56,681 nucleotides of DNA from Bacteriovorax sp. (GTDB lineage: Bacteria > Bdellovibrionota > Bacteriovoracia > Bacteriovoracales > Bacteriovoracaceae): contig JACMNL010000115.1 in assembly GCA_014378525.1 (NCBI GenBank), forward strand, positions 1 through 56,681. Reading direction: 5' to 3'. The first letter of the stretch is position 1. Every line of letters starts with the position of its first letter. A program made the translations under genes and the position numbers. A model generated the notes under the pieces. The model saw only the letters and a list, made by a program, of their open reading frames with translations, had not been told where the DNA came from and did no database searches. Shown in pieces: positions 50,799-56,681 of this stretch.

Positions 50799-51485
50799 TT
50801 ATTTTGAAAATTCAAAAAGATAAATTTCACGTTCAATATTTTTCAGTGTGAATTTCGCTGCCACTTTCTGAGTGGTGAAATGATCCGGATAACCAAGCTC
50901 TCTCATCGAAGAAATAAATTTTTGAACGTAAGCTCTTCCCGGGTCAGAAAGAATAATTTTTCCGCCAGGTTTTAAGAAAGCAATTAAGGCCTCTGCGACC
51001 TGCATAGGGTGCTGGCTCTCATAAAGAATGTCAGAGCCCAGAACCAGATCGAAAAGTCCAAGTGTGCCTTTTGTTCTTTCAATTTCAGAACGCCAGTTCA
51101 TCACCTGATATTCAAATTCAATTTTATTTTTTTCTTTGTTCAGGTCTAAGAAAAGTGGAACGTCTGCATGAAAGTCAGTGGCGATGACATTGCCACCAAA
51201 GCGTGTGGCCACAAAGCTCGGCAGGGCCAGCCCACAGCCGATTTCAAGGATTTTTTTCCCTTCACATGTCTCACGAGTAAGAAATTGACTAAGCCCTATC
51301 CCCGCTTCCCACATCACTCCAAAATAAGGGCAATGCTCTTCTGCGAGAGATAAATCCTGATTTTCTTCGCCGAAATGTTCACATAAAATGTCGATGCTCT
51401 CATCGAGATCGCGTATCGTCGCCATATCGAGGTCTAAAACCTTGAGCTGCTTCGTTAGGTACTGATATCCAAAATGGCTTTTCAT
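50799..51485 (-). CDS. Protein lysine methyltransferase-like SAM enzyme
   Basis: A 228-residue class I methyltransferase. Residues 50-80 hold the start of the fold: ILEIGCGLALPSFVATRFG (motif I), VIATDFHAD with the ribose-binding Asp. LFDLVLGSDILYE is motif IV-like and PGGKIILSDPG follows. The WEAGIGLSQFL segment before motif I is typical of the METTL20/21 (methyltransf_16) group, which methylates protein lysines; the bacterial member acts on electron-transfer flavoprotein. Target here is unknown. It is probably monocistronic. Confidence 0.8.
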   Translation of the reverse strand: MKSHFGYQYLTKQLKVLDLDMATIRDLDESIDILCEHFGEENQDLSLAEEHCPYFGVMWEAGIGLSQFLTRETCEGKKILEIGCGLALPSFVATRFGGNVIATDFHADVPLFLDLNKEKNKIEFEYQVMNWRSEIERTKGTLGLFDLVLGSDILYESQHPMQVAEALIAFLKPGGKIILSDPGRAYVQKFISSMRELGYPDHFTTQKVAAKFTLKNIEREIYLFEFSK

Positions 51486-51508
51486 AAGGGGATGTTTAAC
51501 TCAAAACC

Positions 51509-51536
51509 AATAAAAAGGCCCGTATGAAACGGGCCT
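51509..51536 (-). terminator. Terminator after the HExxH secreted-protein gene
   Basis: AGGCCCGT and ACGGGCCT (51516-51523 and 51529-51536) form an 8-bp perfect stem with a five-base loop. On the minus strand TTTTTATT follows, so it ends the transcript of the 51545-53380 gene. Confidence 0.85.
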
Positions 51537-51544
51537 GATGTTAG

Positions 51545-53380
51545 TTAATTTCTTGGAACACAACCAATTCTTTTGTCTGTAGTGGATGTTTCCGGCAGGC
51601 CTGAAGGAATATTTCCGTTTAGTGTATCGGGTGTCCTCACAGTGAAGAGTTTTCTATTTCCCTGGGTCAATGGATCTGCCGTCGGACTCGCCGGCCAGTA
51701 ATAATAAATAGTCTTAGTATGAAGTGAATTTGCATCAGCTCTGATCTTTAGACCATTCTCAATGTAAAATCCATAATTCATAAGTATGCTCTGTCTCGTA
51801 AACATAGTTCCATAAATAGTTTTATAAGTTGAACCATCATTAACTGTTTCAGCTTCTTTTTCTGCAACATACAGTCCTTCTGTATCGTCCATGTACTCTC
51901 CCAATAAATTTAACAATGGCTGATTGCCATTATAATCTGTTGAAGTAGGGCAATAAGTTTTTCCAGTGTATTCATTTACAAACGGGACCATGATGTATCC
52001 CAAGGAAGAATTGATATTTGTAGGACGATTCGGAAAACTAATAAGAGTGAATAAGTTTAAAGATACACCACTAATTCCATACTCATTTAGAAGACGCTCT
52101 TCTAAAATTTTATTAATTTTTAATTTTCCACCATTTTGAATTTGTGAAACAAAACGAGAATCATGTCTATCCCACATAGCTGCCAGATTTGGATACAACT
52201 CCAGTCTGTTATATTCTGCAGAATCATTTCCCGGATTTAGTTGTTCATCATGACATACTATCAGTGACTGATTTGTTCCGCCGGCTGCAGGTATGGGTGC
52301 TAGATTTTCATTGGCCGCGAAATAATAAAAATTGCGAACGTAAGTTGTTCTCTGGATATTTCCAACCGGATCAACTTTTCCACCATATAGTAAGCAAGTG
52401 TACTGACTAACCGGTATAATTTTTAGGGCACCTATTTGATCAGGGTCAGGCGAAGGTGGTGATTTTCTTCTCAACTGAAATTCTTTTGAACTGGCACTTG
52501 AACCGGTTTTAGATTCTTCCAGTCTTAATATCCACGTATGATCTTTTGATAATGAAGAAATATTTGCGCTAAACGAATTTGAACCGGGAGTAACAGTTAC
52601 CGGCAAACTCATTGCGACAGTTCCATCTCGTGCAACTAGAGTACACTGCGGAGTTGTTGAATCACCTTTTAGCTGAACAGTACACCAGTTATATAGATTT
52701 CCTAATTTTGAATTTAAAGTAATGTCCGGCCCTAAAATTGTATTCACATAAAGAACCGGCTGATCAGATACTGGTTTTGTCGCACAAAAGTTGTCGCAGT
52801 TATTTATAATATCTGACTTACCATTTAAGCATGAACAAAAATCACTCTTGATATCAACAGAGTTTGTAGGTCTGTCTCCATGACCTGATTCGTTTCCATC
52901 ATCATGGTTCATAAATGCGATTGCAAAAATTTCCGCAGCGTCTTCTTTGTAACCCCAGATATGAGCAGCTTCATGGACCAGTCTTTTCTGGACTTCCAGT
53001 GATGCATCTTCCAGCTCTGTTCCTGTCTTGGATTCAAATGCTACGTAATAGGCCTTTGTCACCGTTACACGCGGAGGATTTACATCGTAATCCATTTCAA
53101 GTTTTTTTCTGTCACGGTATAAATTCCACAAATACAATTTGCGAATTTTTTCATAGGCCAGAGTATCCTGAAGAATGGTCCTTCTCTCGGGGTGATCTAC
53201 GAGGTCCTGTAATTGAGAATCCTGAATTTTTTCTTCAAGAGCAGCAGTGGCCATTTTTAAAATTTTGATTGATTGTGCATAAGCAAATCCACCGTTGCCG
53301 GCATCATCCCCGCCTTTCGCGAAAACAGATACACTGCTGATGAGAACTGCAGCTATAAAAAAACTTTTAATTAATTTCAT
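51545..53380 (-). CDS. Secreted zincin-like protein coupled to a TIGR02147 regulator
   Basis: A 611-residue exported protein with signal peptide MKLIKSFFIAAVLISSVSVFA. A Gly-Asp-rich start (GGDDAGNGGFAY) leads to a helical domain with HEAAHIWGYKE at 136-146: an HExxHxxGxxE zinc motif (His136, Glu137, His140, Glu146), close to the metzincin pattern. The next 450 residues are beta-rich and contain Cys pairs (FCSCLNGKSD, CDNFC), as in large secreted enzymes or surface proteins. The start and its GGAG site lie inside the regulator gene's end (14-base overlap), so expression is coupled. Protease activity is plausible but not proved. Confidence 0.8.
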   Translation of the reverse strand: MKLIKSFFIAAVLISSVSVFAKGGDDAGNGGFAYAQSIKILKMATAALEEKIQDSQLQDLVDHPERRTILQDTLAYEKIRKLYLWNLYRDRKKLEMDYDVNPPRVTVTKAYYVAFESKTGTELEDASLEVQKRLVHEAAHIWGYKEDAAEIFAIAFMNHDDGNESGHGDRPTNSVDIKSDFCSCLNGKSDIINNCDNFCATKPVSDQPVLYVNTILGPDITLNSKLGNLYNWCTVQLKGDSTTPQCTLVARDGTVAMSLPVTVTPGSNSFSANISSLSKDHTWILRLEESKTGSSASSKEFQLRRKSPPSPDPDQIGALKIIPVSQYTCLLYGGKVDPVGNIQRTTYVRNFYYFAANENLAPIPAAGGTNQSLIVCHDEQLNPGNDSAEYNRLELYPNLAAMWDRHDSRFVSQIQNGGKLKINKILEERLLNEYGISGVSLNLFTLISFPNRPTNINSSLGYIMVPFVNEYTGKTYCPTSTDYNGNQPLLNLLGEYMDDTEGLYVAEKEAETVNDGSTYKTIYGTMFTRQSILMNYGFYIENGLKIRADANSLHTKTIYYYWPASPTADPLTQGNRKLFTVRTPDTLNGNIPSGLPETSTTDKRIGCVPRN

Positions 53381-54164
53381 TAGTATCTCCGTTCGTTGAC
53401 TTGCTTAGTGGAATTAAATGCACTCCCAGGTTATAGACTCTGGTTTTCGCGCCATCAGCTAAAAACTCTGCCATGCGCTTTCTGAATTTCATGATTTCTT
53501 TTTTTGCTTCTGGAATACGGTCTTCATTGATCGCGATCGTAATCGAAGTAATGTCACGCTCAGAAATATCATCTCGTTCAAGTGACTCTACCGATTTTTC
53601 CAAAATCTGTTTCTGGAAATGTCTGATCCCTGCACTCGCAATATCGGTCGACGTCGATAAGTGAGTTGCGGTTCTATAGAGCCTGCCAAATTCATTCCGG
53701 TCTAAAATTTCAAGACGAAGAAGTCTATCAACCGCAAGCTTTGCTTCCAGCTCAGTGATCGACAACATTTTCGCAATCCATTTTGGATCTTCCTGAAAAG
53801 CCTCTATATAAAGAAGCTGGGTAATACCGTAGTGGTACCACTCCTTCATGGCATTGAAGCAGTCGATGCTTAATTCTTTTTCATGACGATCTTCATCCGA
53901 TCTTTCAGCTGCGGCCGCACCTGTAAAAAAAGAATAGAGATGATCACGCTCAATTGGCCCCAAGACCAGCGCATCTGCAATTCGAACTGCAAGGTTAAAG
54001 GTAAGCCTTCTTTTACCTGAGAGAATACGTGAAAGAACTGCAGGACTCACATCAACTAATCGTGCAAACGCACGCAGTGAGAATTGCGGATTCTTCTTAA
54101 TCTTCTCTACCAGTAAATTTTCCAGCCAAAGTTGTGAACTCGTGTTTTCAATATTTGTTTCCAT
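53367..54164 (-). CDS. TIGR02147 family regulator, second copy
   Basis: A 265-residue soluble protein. The N-terminal helix-turn-helix is at about 24-62 (LRAFARLVDVSPAVLSRILSG, RLTFNLAVRIADAL), and the helical body has MKEWYHYGITQLLYIEAF and WIAKMLSITELEAKLAVDRLLRL in order (in parts), matching the other member at 12012-12830 in layout. Identity to it is modest by eye, so they are old paralogues. Both drive an exported protein by overlap. The upstream spacer holds repeated GGGTTAC-type motifs. Confidence 0.88.
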   Translation of the reverse strand: METNIENTSSQLWLENLLVEKIKKNPQFSLRAFARLVDVSPAVLSRILSGKRRLTFNLAVRIADALVLGPIERDHLYSFFTGAAAAERSDEDRHEKELSIDCFNAMKEWYHYGITQLLYIEAFQEDPKWIAKMLSITELEAKLAVDRLLRLEILDRNEFGRLYRTATHLSTSTDIASAGIRHFQKQILEKSVESLERDDISERDITSITIAINEDRIPEAKKEIMKFRKRMAEFLADGAKTRVYNLGVHLIPLSKSTNGDTNEIN

Positions 54165-54217
54165 AAATTGATTATCGAGCGTTTTGAAAAAATTAAAAGA
54201 TATTTAGGAAACAATCT

Positions 54218-54331
54218 GTTACCCGAAAGCAACATCCGATCAAAATGCTTTGGTCACAACTAGAGCTTCTAAGTTGGGTTACGCACCGTTACCAAATGAA
54301 AACAACAGAGAGACAAAGTTGGGTAACATCC
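54218..54331. promoter_or_regulatory. Repeated GGGTTAC/GTTACC motifs between the TIGR02147 gene and ldt
   Basis: AAGTTGGGTTAC (54271-54282) and AAGTTGGGTAAC (54317-54328) are direct repeats with one difference, 46 bases apart. GTTACCCG (54218-54225) and GTTACCAAA (54287-54295) are the same core in the other direction. AACATCC also follows two of the copies (near 54231 and 54325). Such spacing suggests binding sites for a regulator, possibly the divergent TIGR02147 protein. Confidence 0.42.
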
Positions 54332-54453
54332 ATTTTTTAACTATAGCAGACACTTAACGCGTTGCTGTTTTTTAAACTTCGACAATATTTATGATGTCTT
54401 ACTGCGCATATGGTGTTACTTGTGCGTTAGCAAATCAATCATGGAGACATAAT

Positions 54454-55137
54454 ATGAAAATTTTAATCGCTACTTTATTCGCCTTCGCTTTAACTAGCAC
54501 AGGTGTATTCGCTCAAGATGAAGGAGCTGCAACTTCAGCAGAAAGACCATACGACGTTGCAGTAAATTTCACTGCGGACACTCTTCAACAACCGTGGGTA
54601 AAAGAATTCCGTTACGTTGTTGTTGTTAACAAAGCTGTAAAAGGATCTGAAAAACAATCAGTAAAAGTTTTCGAATACGGACAATTAATCACAACAGATA
54701 AAGTTTCTACAGGAAGAGACGCTTTCGAGAAAAAAGGTGAACACCACTCGAAACACGATTCATGGTCAGTAACTCCAACTGGATTTTACTCTCCTGACTA
54801 TTTAGATATCGACCACAAATCTTCTTCATATGGTGGAAGATTTTCATGGTTAGTTGGTGGAGTTAAAATGCCATTCGCAATCTTCTTCAACGGTGGAATC
54901 GCTCTTCATCAGGCACCAAAAGGAACTGAAGGACAATTAGGAACAAACGCTTCAGGTGGATGTATCCGTCTTCCAGGTGCACTTGCTTCTGATCTATTCG
55001 CAAGAGTTAACGAAACTAATGGAGCAAAAATTCCAAAGTTTACTGTTGATGGACAACCGAAACTTGATAAAGACGGGCACCAGTTATACAGAAATGGTTT
55101 CTCTGCTCTAATCATCGTTCAGTCACAAGTTAGATAG
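54454..55137 (+). CDS. L,D-transpeptidase (YkuD) family protein
   Basis: A 227-residue exported protein with signal peptide MKILIATLFAFALTSTGVFA. The catalytic motif is ASGGCIRLPG, with Cys170 as nucleophile and His152 in GGIALHQAP, the [ST]-x-G-C-[IV]-R pattern of YkuD enzymes. These enzymes make 3-3 crosslinks in peptidoglycan, attach proteins to it, or modify the wall. GGAGA lies seven bases upstream of the chosen ATG; a longer frame starting 54391 would hide the signal peptide. It is divergent from the regulator gene and has its own terminator. In predators related enzymes alter the prey or own cell wall. Confidence 0.9.
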   Translation: MKILIATLFAFALTSTGVFAQDEGAATSAERPYDVAVNFTADTLQQPWVKEFRYVVVVNKAVKGSEKQSVKVFEYGQLITTDKVSTGRDAFEKKGEHHSKHDSWSVTPTGFYSPDYLDIDHKSSSYGGRFSWLVGGVKMPFAIFFNGGIALHQAPKGTEGQLGTNASGGCIRLPGALASDLFARVNETNGAKIPKFTVDGQPKLDKDGHQLYRNGFSALIIVQSQVR

Positions 55138-55164
55138 TCAGTTACATATTTTAGATACCGATAG

Positions 55165-55191
55165 AAGGCCCCTTTTTGGGGCCTTTTTTAT
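55165..55191 (+). terminator. Terminator after the L,D-transpeptidase gene
   Basis: AGGCCCC (55166-55172) and GGGGCCT (55178-55184) pair around TTTTT, followed by a T-run. Confidence 0.88.
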
Positions 55192-55301
55192 TCCATCCGC
55201 AATCTCTTAACATTGCTTTTTTCAATTAGTAATTCGCAATATCTAGGCCTCACTAAAACTAAAACAATTTAATCTAATAAAAAACTAGATACCACTTATT
55301 T

Positions 55302-55636
55302 ATTTTTACTCAACTATACCCACCACTCACTGATAACCTTTCGGCCAACAGTGCAGCTATCAACAGCTCTTCTCTTTCTGCAAATAGCAAAGAGCAAAGA
55401 GCAATCGAAAGCGCTTAATGTACCTGTCGTAGCAGTTGATGAAAAACATTAATGTCACATCAGATATGCAGTCGAAATGTGCGAAAGAAATATCTGAGGC
55501 CATGAAAAATTTTGGCAATCTAACGATGATTAACAATAAAACGGCAATCCTTTCAGAAGACTCATCTCAAAAGCTAAAACAACAGGCAGAAGGGATTAAA
55601 GAAGTCGTAGAAAGTTTATCCAAAGCAGTCGCTTAA
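55302..55636 (+). pseudogene. Decayed C-terminal end of a chemoreceptor gene
   Basis: Two reading frames hold pieces of a chemoreceptor signalling helix. From 55332 one frame reads DNLSANSAAINSSSLS and then ANSKEQRAIESA to a stop at 55401-55403; this resembles the conserved part before the C-terminus. Another frame (ATG at 55439, 65 residues) reads KEISEAMKNFGNLTMINN and SSQKLKQQAEGIKEVVESL, the typical final helix. A frameshift, and perhaps a small insertion, separates them, and the N-terminal five-sixths of the gene is gone. No ribosome-binding site precedes 55439. It may instead be a small real protein; the first option is favoured. Confidence 0.5.
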
Positions 55637-55640
55637 TTAC

Positions 55641-55673
55641 AAAAAAAGGCCCGCATTTCTGCGGGCCTCTTTT
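55641..55673. terminator. Bidirectional terminator next to rpsA
   Basis: AGGCCCGCA (55647-55655) and TGCGGGCCT (55660-55668) form a 9-bp perfect stem around TTTC. A-run before and CTTTT after let it end rpsA transcripts on the minus strand as well as any from the plus strand. Confidence 0.85.
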
Positions 55674-55710
55674 CATAACTACGAGTGGGTTAAACCTTTC
55701 GTTACTATTA

Positions 55711-56681
55711 CTAAACGTCTTTTTTGAATTTATCAGCAAGAGTTGCAGATTTAATCTTATCAGTAGATTTGAATTCTCCACCGTGAACTGCAGCTTTAAT
55801 TGATAGAGCGATTTTCTTCGCTTCTTTATCAACAGAGATAACCATAGCTTTTGGCTTGTCACCTTTTTTGATAACGTCAGAAGGTTTTTCAACTCTTTCT
55901 TCAGAAAGTTCAGAAATATGGATTAGACCTTCGATACCAGTTTCTAGTTCAACGAAAGCTCCGAAATCTGTAACACGTACAACTTCAGCTTCAACGATCG
56001 TTCCAACCGGGAATCTTGATTCGATTTTCTTCCATGGATCTTCCTCTAGTTGTTTAAGACCTAGAGAGAACTTTTGGTTTTCTTTATCAACGGCCATAAC
56101 CATTGCAACTACTTCTTGTCCTTCTTTGAACTCTTCAGCAATTACGATGTTTTTCTTAGTCCAAGAAACGTCAGAAACGTGGATTAATGCATCCATGTCT
56201 TCACCGATGTCTACGAAAACTCCGAAATCAACGATTGATTTAACTTTACCTTTAACTTTGTCACCAACTTTGAACTTAGTAACTAGAGCATCCCATGGGT
56301 TTGCTTGAAGTTGTTTTAGACCAAGAGAGATTCTCTTGTTTTCAACATCTACGTCTAAAACTTGCGCCTCTATACGGTCGCCAGCATTGAAGTGTTTAGT
56401 TGGGTTTTTAATTTTGTTTGTCCAAGACATTTCTGATACGTGGATTAATCCTTCGATACCATCGTCAAGTTCAATGAATACACCGTAGTCTTTTACAGAA
56501 ACGATTTCACCAGCAACTTTAGTTCCCGGGATGTATTTGTTCTTAGCTTCTTCCCATGGATTAGCTTGAACTTGTTTTAGACCAAGAGAAACTCTCTCTT
56601 TATCTGTATCAAATTTAAGAATCTTAACTTCGATTTCGTCACCGATGTTTAGGATGTTGCTTGGATGTTTAACTCTTCCCC
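55711..56681 (-). CDS. rpsA: 30S ribosomal protein S1, C-terminal part
   Basis: The gene runs off the window at its 5' end; 322 codons remain. S1 binds mRNA at the 30S platform and helps unfold it for translation start. Between three and four S1 (OB-fold) repeats are visible, each with a core like VKDYGVFIELDDGIEGLIHVSEMSW, VDFGVFVDIGEDMDALIHVSDVSW or VTDFGAFVELETGIEGLIHISEL (key parts given) joined by LGLKQL.ANPW-type linkers. The C-terminal tail is short and lysine-rich. The frame stays open to the window edge, so the apparent first methionine at 56430 is internal. Confidence 0.95.
   Translation of the reverse strand, partial: GRVKHPSNILNIGDEIEVKILKFDTDKERVSLGLKQVQANPWEEAKNKYIPGTKVAGEIVSVKDYGVFIELDDGIEGLIHVSEMSWTNKIKNPTKHFNAGDRIEAQVLDVDVENKRISLGLKQLQANPWDALVTKFKVGDKVKGKVKSIVDFGVFVDIGEDMDALIHVSDVSWTKKNIVIAEEFKEGQEVVAMVMAVDKENQKFSLGLKQLEEDPWKKIESRFPVGTIVEAEVVRVTDFGAFVELETGIEGLIHISELSEERVEKPSDVIKKGDKPKAMVISVDKEAKKIALSIKAAVHGGEFKSTDKIKSATLADKFKKDV

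Noticed and set aside
55856-56308. Open frame of 150 codons antisense to rpsA
   Set aside because: It is a Ser/Thr-rich shadow of conserved S1 repeats with no start signal.

Overview
The window is ordinary low-GC (about 40 %) bacterial chromosome, densely coding, with no insertion sequence, prophage, integrase or CRISPR array. Two TIGR02147-family regulators (a family concentrated in Bdellovibrionota and Fibrobacteres), many small secreted or lipid-anchored proteins with no recognisable function, OmpA and DedA proteins, and the acpP-fabF-glyA-nrdR-nusB order together suggest a Bdellovibrio-like predator, most likely of the Bacteriovorax/Peredibacter branch. This placement is inference from gene content; no rRNA gene is present to confirm it.

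Layout. 1-4159: core operon on the plus strand (end of acpP, fabF, glyA, nrdR, nusB, a small unknown). 4177-8047: greB-DUF6165-methyltransferase operon, peptide deformylase, small membrane and secreted proteins, and an SDR oxidoreductase. 8168-8350: tRNA-Asp with its own promoter and terminator. 8367-15171: an accessory stretch with a chemoreceptor carrying a c-type heme motif, an orphan secretin N-domain protein, a TIGR02147 regulator coupled to a secreted protein, and several exported unknowns; its spacers are rich in inverted repeats. 15251-21373: a LysR-type regulator followed by a complete tripartite RND efflux system. 21482-31201: envelope and stress proteins (HEWGT-type secreted protein, two GlsB/YeaQ-like proteins, acyltransferase, ATP-grasp enzyme, Mpo1-like, CNNM-CBS protein, OmpA) and Ogt. 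31202-38555: KimA-like potassium importer, phospholipase-D-like lipoprotein, DedA, RlmM-like methyltransferase, radical SAM protein. 38583-42012: coaBC-panC-hflX. 49421-42002: the most distinctive locus. 49496-56681: a receiver protein, an M24 peptidase-like protein, a second TIGR02147/secreted-protein pair, an L,D-transpeptidase, a decayed chemoreceptor end, and most of rpsA.

The locus at 42002-49421 (minus strand) is a tight six-gene operon: MFS transporter, GNAT-like acyltransferase, LuxE-like acyl-protein synthetase, a LuxC-like acyl-CoA reductase fused to a PaaK-like adenylating domain, a second free-standing PaaK-like enzyme, and a 29-residue membrane peptide. All junctions are overlapping or under 15 nt. 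It looks like a fatty-acid (or other carboxylate) activation and reduction pathway with an export step, built from the aldehyde half of bacterial bioluminescence but with no luciferase in the window. Its product cannot be told from sequence; a lipid aldehyde, alcohol or N-acylated metabolite is a reasonable hypothesis. It is the best candidate here for an undescribed system.

A second theme is the pairing of TIGR02147 regulators with exported proteins by translational coupling (12830-11406 and 54164-51545), which suggests regulated secretion of specific surface or extracellular factors. Start sites given below were moved inward from the longest open frame wherever a ribosome-binding site or signal peptide decided the question.
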